Assembly (NCBI GenBank): GCA_964534995.1
Contig: CAZHSC010000010.1
Coordinates: 1 to 64,000, forward strand
Direction: 5' to 3'
Length of the DNA: 64,000 nt
DNA from: JAJTFW01 sp964534995
GTDB taxonomy: Bacteria; Bacteroidota; Bacteroidia; AKYH767-A; OLB10
Notes under the pieces: model-generated
The model's input: only the letters and a program-made list of their open reading frames with translations
The model's database searches: none
What the model was told of the DNA's origin: nothing
Made by a program: the position numbers and the translations under genes
Part shown: piece by piece, positions 9,613-17,449 of the stretch
Position numbering within the stretch: the stretch's first letter is position 1
Layout: each line of letters begins with the position of its first letter

Positions 9613-10914
9613 ATGAAAAAGTATTATATCTTCTTTATGCTGTCATGTGCCTGCCAGGTACTGATAGCGCAACGACCTGCTCCCGTTGACAGTTCTCCAA
9701 AGAGAATATTGCTGATGGGGGCTACCGCGCATATCGGCAACGGACAAGTAATAGAAATGAGCGCTGTCGGCATTGACAATGGCAAACTCAGTTTTGTAAT
9801 GGATGCCAAAGGTTTTAAACCGGACCCGCGTGCTTTCGATACGATCATCTATGTGAACGGTAAGCATCTGTATCCCGGGTTCATCACAATGGATGCGACA
9901 CTGGGACTGAGTGACCTGGAACTGGTACGCGCTACCAATGATTTCAGGGAGAGCGGCACAATAAACCCCAGCGCCCGGGCGCTCATCGCCTACAATACAG
10001 ATTCGCGGGTGATTCCTACGGTGCGTGATAACGGCGTATTGATGGCTCAGGTGGCGCCACAGGGAGGACTGGTTTCAGGCTCTTCTTCGGTGATGCAACT
10101 GGATGCCTGGAATTGGGAGGATGCTGTCATTAAACAGGATGACGGTATATGGATGAACTGGCCTTCCATGCGTATCTATCGAGGGGCGAGCCCTGATGCA
10201 GAAGAAGAACAGAGGGAAAGGAATGAAAAGGACCTGCGGGCTTTATTCAGCCTCTTTGACGAAGCCGCCGTATATGCACGGTCAGCCCCAGCCGTTAAGA
10301 ACAGGCATCTGGAAGCGATGAAGGGCTTGTTTAATGGTACAGCAACATTGTTTGTGCGTTGTGATTTTGCCCGGGAAATTATCGAAGCGGTAAATTTTGC
10401 TGCGAAATACAAAGTGCGGATAGCCATTGCCGGTGGTAGCGACAGCTGGAGGGTATCCGGTTTGTTGCGCGAAAATAAAGTCCCTGTGATTATTACGAGA
10501 ACGCACAGGCTGCCACCGAGGGAAGATGAAGACGTCGACCTGCCTTATAAATTACCTTTCCTTCTTAAGCAGGCCGGAGTGGAATTCGCCATCGCCGATG
10601 AAGGATTCTGGCAGCAGCGTAACCTGGCTTTTCAGGCGGGAACAGCGGCCGCTTATGGCCTGGGCAGGGAGGATGCGCTGACGGCTATTACACTTGCACC
10701 GGCTAAAATTCTTGGAATAGATTCTCTGTACGGCTCTTTGGAAGATGAAAAGGACGCAACTTTGTTTGTGTCAGCGGGGGATGCCCTGGATATGTCCGGC
10801 AACAAGGTGGAAATGGCTTTTATCAGGGGAAGAATGATTGACCTGGATAATTATCAAAAAGAACTATACAGGCGGTATTTGAAAAAATATAAACTGGAGG
10901 AAAGCGGACAATAG
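9613..10914 (+). CDS. Secreted amidohydrolase-like protein, probably catalytically inactive
   Basis: A 433-residue protein with a signal peptide (YYIFFMLSCACQVLIAQ). It follows the amidohydrolase framework: HLYPGFITMDATLGLSDLEL at the strand that normally carries HxH, VRIAIAGGSDSWRVSGLLREN, FAIADEGFWQQR, and a C-terminal metal-independent composite domain (ILGIDSLYGSLEDEKDATLFVSAG). HxH is replaced by M-D-A and the other metal-ligand histidines are not evident, so I infer a pseudoenzyme, possibly a partner of the upstream two-domain protein. Six bases separate the two genes, which are surely co-transcribed. A bidirectional terminator follows. Confidence 0.8.
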   Translation: MKKYYIFFMLSCACQVLIAQRPAPVDSSPKRILLMGATAHIGNGQVIEMSAVGIDNGKLSFVMDAKGFKPDPRAFDTIIYVNGKHLYPGFITMDATLGLSDLELVRATNDFRESGTINPSARALIAYNTDSRVIPTVRDNGVLMAQVAPQGGLVSGSSSVMQLDAWNWEDAVIKQDDGIWMNWPSMRIYRGASPDAEEEQRERNEKDLRALFSLFDEAAVYARSAPAVKNRHLEAMKGLFNGTATLFVRCDFAREIIEAVNFAAKYKVRIAIAGGSDSWRVSGLLRENKVPVIITRTHRLPPREDEDVDLPYKLPFLLKQAGVEFAIADEGFWQQRNLAFQAGTAAAYGLGREDALTAITLAPAKILGIDSLYGSLEDEKDATLFVSAGDALDMSGNKVEMAFIRGRMIDLDNYQKELYRRYLKKYKLEESGQ

Positions 10915-10924
10915 CCTTTCATTA

Positions 10925-10957
10925 AAAGCGGGATCCCTGATGAAGAGATCCCGCTTT
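10925..10957. terminator. Bidirectional intrinsic terminator
   Basis: Perfect 11-bp inverted repeat (AAAGCGGGATC / GATCCCGCTTT) with an 11-base loop between two convergent genes. Flanking A- and T-rich stretches allow it to work in both directions. Confidence 0.8.
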
Positions 10958-10961
10958 GGTT

Positions 10962-11264
10962 TTAATTCGGTTTCAGGTAATGCTGCAGGGCTTTTACGTA
11001 GGCTTCAAAGGCTTTTTTTCCTTTTTCCGCGATCCTGCAGGTAGTGAGCGGATAATTGTCGCGAAATGATTTTTTCACTTCAATATAACCCGCATCCATC
11101 AGCTTATTGATTTGAACACTGAGATTGCCGGCGCTTGCCCCCGTTTTTTCACGCAGATAAGTAAATTCAGCCTCCTTTACATTCATCAGCAATGAAACCA
11201 CCGACAATCGCAATTGCTGATGCAACAAGGGGTCAAGATCGCTGAATATGACTTTTTCTTTCAT
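10962..11264 (-). CDS. Winged-helix transcriptional regulator (HTH_34/ArsR-like)
   Basis: A 100-residue protein with the pattern of small winged-helix regulators: LDPLLHQQLRLSVVSLLMN, then EAEFTYLREKTGASAGNLSVQINKLMDAGYIEVKK (helix-turn-helix plus recognition helix) and a wing (YPLTTCRIAEKGKKAFEAYVKAL). This matches the Bacteroidota HTH_34 group that sits next to a membrane protein. The gene overlaps the upstream membrane protein by 4 bases (11261-11264), so the two are translated together and the regulator probably controls this operon. The signal sensed is unknown. Confidence 0.85.
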   Translation of the reverse strand: MKEKVIFSDLDPLLHQQLRLSVVSLLMNVKEAEFTYLREKTGASAGNLSVQINKLMDAGYIEVKKSFRDNYPLTTCRIAEKGKKAFEAYVKALQHYLKPN

Positions 11265-11866
11265 AAAGGGCTTGCCATACTGTGTTGCTGTTCTTTATAG
11301 TACCGGCTGCGTAGCATGTATCCGGGTATGATATATCCTGACAATACCGCCAGGGCAAGTAATAGCAATTGCTCTTCAAATCCGGCAAAAAAAGTAACTA
11401 TGGCAAGGCCCCAGTTGATGAGACCGCCAGCCTGCAAGGGACGGAAATTTATGGCGCCGCCGCTGATGTATAACCAGAAGGCATATACCAACATTACCAT
11501 GGGGTAAGTGTTGAGCCCGAGTTTTGGCATGAAGCCCAGTACAATGAAAAGACAAATGAGGAAGGAAATCAGCACATGTTTCATGAAGGTGTCAAGATGT
11601 GTTTTCACCCGCTGTTCTTTGTTTTCCCTGAGCCCCTTAATAATACTGATTACTCCGCCCAGTGGCATCAGCATCCAGGCCATGGCGGGCTGTTCAAATC
11701 CGGTGGCCATTAAGGTGTAATGCAGGATGCAGGCGGTGAACACCAGCCATCCCCATAAGAGGTACCAGGAGCCATTGTCACGCATGTCCTCACGGGTGGA
11801 TTCAATCATCGACCTGATCACAGCCAGACTTTCTTCACTGCTCATGATGGGTTTTTCGTTTTTCAT
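11261..11866 (-). CDS. Integral membrane protein paired with HTH_34 regulator
   Basis: About 201 residues from the ATG at 11866, which gives the start MKNEKPIMSSEESLAVIRSM. An upstream in-frame ATG at 11917 would add a 17-residue segment that looks non-coding. Roughly five or six hydrophobic helices follow (for example WYLLWGWLVFTACILHYTLM, HVLISFLICLFIVLGFMP, LLLLALAVLSGYIIPGYML). It has no recognised catalytic motif. In many Bacteroidota a protein of this shape is encoded directly before a small winged-helix regulator, as here. The role is unknown. Confidence 0.75.
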   Translation of the reverse strand: MKNEKPIMSSEESLAVIRSMIESTREDMRDNGSWYLLWGWLVFTACILHYTLMATGFEQPAMAWMLMPLGGVISIIKGLRENKEQRVKTHLDTFMKHVLISFLICLFIVLGFMPKLGLNTYPMVMLVYAFWLYISGGAINFRPLQAGGLINWGLAIVTFFAGFEEQLLLLALAVLSGYIIPGYMLRSRYYKEQQHSMASPL

Positions 11867-11962
11867 TTCTTTATATTTATTTATTTTAAACAGGATGGTG
11901 AAATATGGGCATCTCACACGTGATGGCCCTAGCGGTAAGGCTTATCATACCCTCCCAAATGC

Positions 11963-12634
11963 TTATTGATTTTTCTCCAGTTGACTTAAAAGCATTTGTG
12001 CACGGTCTTTTCCCCAGCTGGGCCATGCGGGATCTTCATGGGTGTCATTGGCATATTTACTGAGGGCTGTTTTCAGGTACTCCTTTGCTTTTTTCTTTCC
12101 CCCCCCCGCTTCTTCCGGCATATACATAAAAGACTCGCCCAATACCAGCCATGTTCGCGGATTTTCTTCATTCAGCTTTTTCGCCTTTTCATATTCTTTC
12201 ATCACCTCAGGACCCAATAGAGCGCCAAGACCGGGATTGATTTTAATCCGCATGCCTTTGACCATGGCGCTGAGTAAAACAATTTCAGATTCGTCCTTCT
12301 TCAGGGATGCTGCCTGTTGAATGTACAGACCGGCTTTGTCGAGCATCTTCACCGCGGATACCGTATCCGTTTTATTAACGCCGATAGTAGCATTGTAAAA
12401 GGCCGCGTGGTATTGTGAAATCCAGTCCGTTTTGGAAGCTTCCGCCACCGTTTCAATACCTTTTAAAATATTTTCTTTTGCATCCGATGAAGCGGTATCA
12501 ATAAACGAAATGTACCGCAACAGAAATTTCCGGGTTTTTTCAATGGGCTGTTCCTTGCCCCTTTGTGCATACACATGGCTTGATCCTGAAAGCAGCAGGC
12601 CTGTGAGGAGAAGTGTTTGGATGATTTTTTTCAT
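11963..12634 (-). CDS. Secreted TPR-like hypothetical protein
   Basis: A 223-residue protein with a clear signal peptide (MKKIIQTLLLTGLLLSGSSHVYAQ). The rest is helical with tetratricopeptide-like pairs, including AFYNATIGVNKTDTVSAVKMLDKAGLYIQQAASL and PEVMKEYEKAKKLNEENPRTWLVLGESFMY, ending in KAKEYLKTALSKYANDTHEDPAWPSWGKDRAQMLLSQL. This suggests a periplasmic or surface-associated binding protein. It has its own strong promoter just upstream. No specific partner can be inferred. Confidence 0.75.
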   Translation of the reverse strand: MKKIIQTLLLTGLLLSGSSHVYAQRGKEQPIEKTRKFLLRYISFIDTASSDAKENILKGIETVAEASKTDWISQYHAAFYNATIGVNKTDTVSAVKMLDKAGLYIQQAASLKKDESEIVLLSAMVKGMRIKINPGLGALLGPEVMKEYEKAKKLNEENPRTWLVLGESFMYMPEEAGGGKKKAKEYLKTALSKYANDTHEDPAWPSWGKDRAQMLLSQLEKNQ

Positions 12635-12653
12635 ATCGTTTATAAGTTGGATG

Positions 12654-12684
12654 CAAATGTAAAGTAGTTTAAAATGTAAACCAA
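12654..12684 (-). promoter_or_regulatory. Complete Bacteroidota promoter (TTG-N20-TACATTTG)
   Basis: On the minus strand TTG (12684-12682) is separated by exactly 20 bases from TACATTTG (12661-12654), matching both -33 and -7 consensus elements. It lies 19 bases upstream of the start of the secreted TPR gene at 12634. Confidence 0.75.
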
Positions 12685-12790
12685 TTTATATTTACTTTAA
12701 TTTAATAAATAATTGAATATCAAGCATTAAAATTTTTTATTAGTTGGGATAATACCGGTAATGGGCAGCTATTACATTGAGGAGGTCAAT

Positions 12791-12838
12791 ATGGTTAAAT
12801 ATTTTCCAAGATGTAAATTTGAGCAGGGGTGGGGATAG
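12791..12838 (+). CDS. Possible 15-codon micro-ORF inside repeat copy 1
   Basis: ATG at 12791 gives MVKYFPRCKFEQGWG and a TAG at 12836-12838. A strong Shine-Dalgarno-like GGAGGT (12781-12786) is placed four bases upstream, which is unusual because Bacteroidota rarely depend on one. The stop codon falls in the loop of the intrinsic terminator that ends the repeat. In the second repeat copy the frame is conserved (VKYFLRCKFEQGWG, then TAG) but the ATG position reads ACG. It could be an expressed micropeptide, a leader peptide, or a chance frame in a non-coding element. Confidence 0.3.
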   Translation: MVKYFPRCKFEQGWG

Positions 12839-12854
12839 TATCCCCCACTTTTTT
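12793..12854 (+). repeat. 62-bp element, copy 1, ending in terminator-like hairpin
   Basis: Nearly identical to 13121-13182. The distal part folds as TGGGGAT-AGT-ATCCCC(C)A followed by a T run, the layout of a Rho-independent terminator on the plus strand. No third copy was seen elsewhere in the window. Confidence 0.75.
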
Positions 12855-12903
12855 ATAGGGTTTGTTTTGATTTTTTTATCGACCAGGGAAACAGCTTGAA
12901 CTG

Positions 12904-13003
12904 NNNNNNNNNNNNNNNNNNNNNNNNNNNNNNNNNNNNNNNNNNNNNNNNNNNNNNNNNNNNNNNNNNNNNNNNNNNNNNNNNNNNNNNNNNNNNNNNN
13001 NNN
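12904..13003. other. Assembly gap (100 N)
   Basis: Exactly 100 unknown bases, a conventional scaffold-gap length, so the true distance is unknown. It sits between the two repeat copies, which probably caused the break. Confidence 0.95.
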
Positions 13004-13120
13004 GGCAACTAATGATTGTCTGAGTTGTGCGACCAGGCTGAGGTCTTACCGCAGTGATTCCTTGGAAAGCAGGTTGGATGTATCAGGTAATTGGTAAAAG
13101 TATATAAGCATTTAATATAC

Positions 13121-13182
13121 GGTAAAATATTTTCTAAGATGTAAATTTGAGCAGGGGTGGGGATAGCATCCCCCATTTTTTA
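13121..13182 (+). repeat. 62-bp element, copy 2, ending in terminator-like hairpin
   Basis: Differs from copy 1 at only a few positions (for example TTTTCT for TTTTCC). The terminator loop is AGC rather than AGT while the TGGGGAT/ATCCCC stem is intact, followed by a T run. Confidence 0.75.
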
Positions 13183-13495
13183 TGGATTAGTTGAATAATA
13201 ATTATTTGCGGAGGCTGCATAAAATGCGTGCATGCAAATATTTTTCATACAACTGCCAGCACCAACACCAGCGATGCTGTTAATTCTCACAATCATATTT
13301 CCGATATCTTCCAATGCGTAAATAATTCGCAACCTTCAAAATTTTTTACGGCGGAAATCGGTCTGTATTTTAAAAGCTGTATAAATCAACGGACTTCAGG
13401 TCCTTAATGGCACGTTGGCATGTGCTGTTGCCGTGATGAAAGACAAATGGATTAAGTAAAATGGCAATGGAATGTTTCAATCTTTATTACATGAA

Positions 13496-14452
13496 TTAAG
13501 ATCCGGCCCGTACTTCATCTACCCAGGCTTTACCCCAGTTGTTCATTTCTTCATCTGACCAGAGTTTGGGAAAAAAGATACGCTTCTGAAATCTCGGAGG
13601 CAGGTATTTCTGCCAGTTGGTACCACCGGTAGCAGCTATATCGGTTGGGTCGGCCTGAAGGTAACGTACGGCGGATTTATAATGAACAAGCGGCCAGTTG
13701 ATGTTTACATTCACGTCGAGTTGCTTCATGGCGATACGGAGGTCTTCACGGGCTTGATCTTCTTTAGGCAATGCGCAGAAGATCGCCCACATATTTTTTG
13801 TGCGGAGTTGTTCGGCAAGCTCAATGAGCTTTTTGGAATACTTCTCTTCAAATTGTTTCAAGGTAAGTGTCTTTTTTCCACTAGACAATTCGGTGGCACC
13901 GGCTTTCCAGTAAATATGTTCAAATAATTCAGAGATGGTAGTGTTTTTTCCTTCAAATTTTTCCCGGATATCCTTATCAACAAGGCATATGAAATCCGTT
14001 GCATAAATTTCGATGCTCCTGTACTGGGCGCTTTGAAATCCACTGGCCGGTAATAAACTCATCCTGAATTTCTGAAACTGTTCGCGCTCCATCCCCTCTA
14101 CCATGATGTCGAAGGAACTGGTGAGTACCGAGAAATACCGGTTTACTCTCTGCAACCTGACCACCATGAAGGCGGCATCCGGTTCGTGATTGGCAATTTG
14201 TTGTAGTTCGTGTATCGCTAATTTAAAATACAGTTCGGTGATCTGATGATACATGATAAAAACCGTTTCATCGGGAAACCCGGTTCGGGGCTGCTGAAGG
14301 CTTAATAAGGTATCGAGATGTATGTAATCCCAGTAAGTACAAACATCTGCATACAACAGTCCATCGAGGTAGGAAAGCAGGTCCTGGCCCATGGCGGTGT
14401 ATTTTTCTTCAAGCAGTTTAATGCGTTCAATGATAGGTTGTGGAAGGCTCAT
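13496..14452 (-). CDS. kynA: Tryptophan 2,3-dioxygenase
   Basis: A 318-residue cytoplasmic protein of the heme-dependent TDO family, which opens the indole ring of tryptophan to N-formylkynurenine, the first step of the kynurenine pathway. The substrate-pocket signature FIMYHQITELYFKLAIHELQQI contains the family's conserved HQ..EL..K. The C-terminal HYKSAVRYLQADPTDIAATGGTNWQKYL carries the histidine expected to ligate heme and the GTGGT-like loop. The sequence is more divergent than proteobacterial KynA but is full length. The gene is monocistronic with an AT-rich upstream region. With the RidA-type deaminase at 1479 it suggests a tryptophan degradation route, other steps of which lie outside the window. 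Confidence 0.85.
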   Translation of the reverse strand: MSLPQPIIERIKLLEEKYTAMGQDLLSYLDGLLYADVCTYWDYIHLDTLLSLQQPRTGFPDETVFIMYHQITELYFKLAIHELQQIANHEPDAAFMVVRLQRVNRYFSVLTSSFDIMVEGMEREQFQKFRMSLLPASGFQSAQYRSIEIYATDFICLVDKDIREKFEGKNTTISELFEHIYWKAGATELSSGKKTLTLKQFEEKYSKKLIELAEQLRTKNMWAIFCALPKEDQAREDLRIAMKQLDVNVNINWPLVHYKSAVRYLQADPTDIAATGGTNWQKYLPPRFQKRIFFPKLWSDEEMNNWGKAWVDEVRAGS

Positions 14453-14519
14453 TTGGCGAAATTAAAAAAGAGCAGGCGATTTAAAATGATACCAAAGCAA
14501 ATTGGAATCAAATAAAATT

Positions 14520-16511
14520 TTATCGTCGCTTCAGATAAGCCACCTGATAATTTTTACCCCGCATGTGCAGCGTAATAAAATAATTACCGTCGGGACCCGG
14601 GATGCTGACCTTGGGAATACCATCCTGCGGGTGTATGGCGCCTGAACTCACCATGCCTCCCTGGCTGTTTAATATGCGGTAAGATACCGGGGTGGTAGAA
14701 ACATCAATATTGTTTATATAACATTCGCCGGGGCCGGGATTAGGGTAAACATATGGAGACACCTTTCCGCTTATAACATCAGGACTGAGGGCAATGATAG
14801 ATGAGAAATACTCCTGACCGTTAAAATCTCTTTGGATATACCGGTAATAGGTAGTCTCCGTCAGGATGTTTTTGTCGTGAAATGAATACTGGCAGGTTTG
14901 ATGGATAGTTCCCTGCCCCTCTACAAATCCAATTTCATTCCAGTGTATTCCATCCGGGCTTCGGTATATCCAATAACCTTCATTGTTTACTTCCCAAAAG
15001 GTTGTCCAGCTTAAATGGGCGTATCCATCTCTTACGTTTCCTGTAAGAGGGGTGGCTGAAACGGGCAATGGACTCCCTGCATCCAGTTTAAAGAAATAGC
15101 CATTTGCGCTGGTGGGTGATGTATTGGTAAGCGCCATAACTCCGGGTCCCTGTAACAAATCGATGGTGCCGCCATAGAATCTGCCCATAAAAAAGACATC
15201 ACCGGCAGGGTTGATAGAGAGGGTCCAGATCTGATCAAAATTAAGCGTACCTTCAGGATCAAGGTGCCATTCATAGGCGCCGGTCTGATCAAGCCGGAGT
15301 ACAAATGCATCATAGGTGGTGTTGCCGGAAACACCTGAAACCACTCCCAGATCTGGATCAAAATCTACTGTACCGTCAAAAGATCCTGTTAAAAATATTT
15401 TACCTGCCGGATTAACCTCTACTTTACCCGGTATGATGGAGTAACCGCTAAACTGTTTTACCCACAAAAACATACCTGCCGCATCCAGTTTTAATAAATA
15501 ACCATCAAGACTGGAGGGTGTCAATGTATTTACGCCGGGCCCCGGATCAAAGTCGGTCGCATTGTTAAAACCGCCAACTACCAACAGGTCATTGCCGGAA
15601 GTAAAGCAAACATCATTTGGATAATCAAATCCGGGACTACCGATAGAGGAGCACCATAGATAATTCCCAAAAGCATTTAGTTTTAAAAAGTAAATATCTG
15701 AAAAGGCGACAGCGGTTAATGTTTGAACACCTGCATCCGGATTAAAGTCGCCGGATCCGCTGAAAGATCCGGTCACTATTACATCGCCGCCGGTATTTAC
15801 GTCTAAGCCTGTAATATTGTCATTGTTTGGGGTTCCATAGGACCGTGCCCAAAGTAAATTACCCGCAGGGTCAAACCTGGCAATAAATACATCCTGACCT
15901 CCAACAGCGGTAAGTAAATTGGTGCCGGGGCCGGGATCAAAATCTACCGTTAAACTAAACAAGCCGCCGCAATATACATTACCGCCGGCATCAATGCTTA
16001 TGATTAAACCTTCATCATTTCCGGCGGCACCAAGTGATTTGGCCCAAACCAGGTTGCCCGCAGCTGAGTATTTCAGGAGAACAAGATCATAACCGCCACC
16101 GGAGGTCAGGGAAAACACAGCGGGGCCCGGATCAAAATCTACGGTTCCGTTGAAATATCCGAAAGCATACAGGTTTCCGGAGGGATCGCAGGTCAAACTG
16201 CTGATTTGTTCCCATGTTCCGCCTGTAAAATTTATTACCCATAAAAAATTGCCGGCATTATCCAGCTTCTGTATAAAAGCATCCGTAAAGCCATTCGCTG
16301 TGAAACTGCTCACGCCGGCCGAAGGATCAAGATCAACCGTACCTGTATATCGTCCTGCATTATATACATTGCCGGCAGCATCCGTAGTATTGTCATGAGG
16401 ATAAAGATCAGTAGTGCCGGGACACATGACAGCCCATTCAAGTGTATAGGCAGTTGAAGAATACGCTGCAAACAGGATGGAAGCCACCATCAATCCTAAA
16501 CCTCTCAACAT
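14520..16511 (-). CDS. Secreted SBBP-repeat beta-propeller protein with T9SS sorting domain
   Basis: About 663 residues from the ATG at 16511, which places a signal peptide at the N-terminus (MLRGLGLMVASILFAAYSSTAYT). The longer frame to 16607 is rejected because it would run into a strong terminator. I count seven repeats of roughly 55-60 residues. Each has a TVDFDPGPG-like element, a YD-[VAI]-F-[VIL]-x-[KR]-[LFY] strand and a G-N-x-L-W-[VA] strand, which suggests a seven-bladed propeller. An FN3-like segment (VRDGYAHLSWTTFWEVNNEGYWIYRS) and a C-terminal T9SS type A sorting domain (VYPNPGPGECYINN...) follow. The DFDPGPG loops may bind calcium (inference). It is probably surface-exposed; its ligand is unknown. 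Confidence 0.85.
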   Translation of the reverse strand: MLRGLGLMVASILFAAYSSTAYTLEWAVMCPGTTDLYPHDNTTDAAGNVYNAGRYTGTVDLDPSAGVSSFTANGFTDAFIQKLDNAGNFLWVINFTGGTWEQISSLTCDPSGNLYAFGYFNGTVDFDPGPAVFSLTSGGGYDLVLLKYSAAGNLVWAKSLGAAGNDEGLIISIDAGGNVYCGGLFSLTVDFDPGPGTNLLTAVGGQDVFIARFDPAGNLLWARSYGTPNNDNITGLDVNTGGDVIVTGSFSGSGDFNPDAGVQTLTAVAFSDIYFLKLNAFGNYLWCSSIGSPGFDYPNDVCFTSGNDLLVVGGFNNATDFDPGPGVNTLTPSSLDGYLLKLDAAGMFLWVKQFSGYSIIPGKVEVNPAGKIFLTGSFDGTVDFDPDLGVVSGVSGNTTYDAFVLRLDQTGAYEWHLDPEGTLNFDQIWTLSINPAGDVFFMGRFYGGTIDLLQGPGVMALTNTSPTSANGYFFKLDAGSPLPVSATPLTGNVRDGYAHLSWTTFWEVNNEGYWIYRSPDGIHWNEIGFVEGQGTIHQTCQYSFHDKNILTETTYYRYIQRDFNGQEYFSSIIALSPDVISGKVSPYVYPNPGPGECYINNIDVSTTPVSYRILNSQGGMVSSGAIHPQDGIPKVSIPGPDGNYFITLHMRGKNYQVAYLKRR

Positions 16512-16593
16512 GTTACAAAATAATGAAATCGCAAAAGGCGGGTCAATAACGCATTTGCAGTATTTGAAAGCCTGGGTTGTAAAGGAGCCGGAA

Positions 16594-16629
16594 ATAAAAC
16601 AGGCCACCCTTTCCGGTGGCCTGTTTTAT
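16594..16629. terminator. Strong intrinsic terminator, bidirectional
   Basis: A perfect 15-bp stem (ATAAAACAGGCCACC paired with its complement) with a six-base loop CTTTCC. It lies directly downstream of the zinc metallopeptidase gene and upstream of the 16511 start. Its A/T flanks let it act in either direction. Confidence 0.88.
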
Positions 16630-16648
16630 GGATACTTGTCTCTTAAAA

Positions 16649-17326
16649 TTAATCCCGTCTGCCCATGTATATCATGACATAATACATCAGTGTGGCCAGC
16701 GCTGAAAGGGCGGCTACTACATAGGTCATGGCTGCCCACCACAAGGCATCTTTTGATTGTGCATGCTCCTGTGAAGTGGTGATGTTTGCACTTTCAAGCC
16801 AAACCAGCGCGCGTTTGCTCGCGTCAAATTCAACAGGAAGCGTAATAAAACTAAAGGCGGTAGTGGCGGCAAATAAGGTAATGCCTATTAACAGAAGACT
16901 GGGAAATGTATTTATGGTTAAAATACCGATTAACAATACCCAGTGAACCCACTGTGAAGTGAAACTGACTACAGGTACCAGCGCTGACCTTAACTGAAGC
17001 ATACTGTATGCCCTGGCATGCTGTACCGCGTGTCCGCATTCGTGTGCGGATACAGCGGCGGCGGCGGCGTTCTTTCCGTAAAATACATCGTGACTCAGGT
17101 TCACGGTTTTATCTATAGGGTTGTAGTGATCTGTTAAACGGCCTTCAACTGATATCACTTTAACATCGTGGATATTATTGTCACGAAGCATTTTCTCGGC
17201 TATCTGCTGTCCGCTTAATCCTGAACTGATCGGGGTTTGCGAATATTGCTTGAATCTTCGCTTCAGCTGCATACTTACCAGCCACCCAATCAGCATAAAG
17301 GCTATTGATATTACATAAATTCCCAT
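16649..17326 (-). CDS. Membrane zinc metallopeptidase (YugP/Zn_peptidase_2 family)
   Basis: A 225-residue protein of the PF04298 family. It has an N-terminal membrane anchor (YVISIAFMLIGWLVSM), then VEGRLTDHYNPIDKTVNLSHDVFYGKNAAAAAVSAHECGHAVQHA with the zinc-binding HECGH at residues 95-99. Hydrophobic segments follow (VHWVLLIGILTINTFPSLLLIGITLF), then the conserved FDASKRALVWLES and a C-terminal membrane helix. The family is presumed to be a neutral membrane protease of unknown substrate. A TAnnTTTG-like box lies about 100 bases upstream (17427-17434, minus strand). Confidence 0.88.
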   Translation of the reverse strand: MGIYVISIAFMLIGWLVSMQLKRRFKQYSQTPISSGLSGQQIAEKMLRDNNIHDVKVISVEGRLTDHYNPIDKTVNLSHDVFYGKNAAAAAVSAHECGHAVQHARAYSMLQLRSALVPVVSFTSQWVHWVLLIGILTINTFPSLLLIGITLFAATTAFSFITLPVEFDASKRALVWLESANITTSQEHAQSKDALWWAAMTYVVAALSALATLMYYVMIYMGRRD

Positions 17327-17449
17327 CGTATTGTTTATTTGTTGTTTTTCTTTTTTATATTATTGGTAGAAACGGCTATGTCTACTTTTTGTTTTATTAA
17401 GCGGCATAGCAAAATAAATACCAGTGCAAAGGTACGGTCATTCTGTCAT

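Larger units (their letters stand above)
12685..13495. other. Intergenic region with repeat pair and assembly gap
   Basis: About 810 bases without a supported conventional gene. It holds two ~62-bp direct repeats, a 100-base N run and, from 13190 to 13495, an AT-rich stretch in which I see nothing recognisable. Short open frames in 13220-13420 have no start or coding character. Confidence 0.6.

Noticed and set aside
16512..16607. Upstream extension of the SBBP-repeat protein
   Set aside because: It would overlap the strong terminator at 16594-16629, whereas the ATG at 16511 gives a clean signal peptide.
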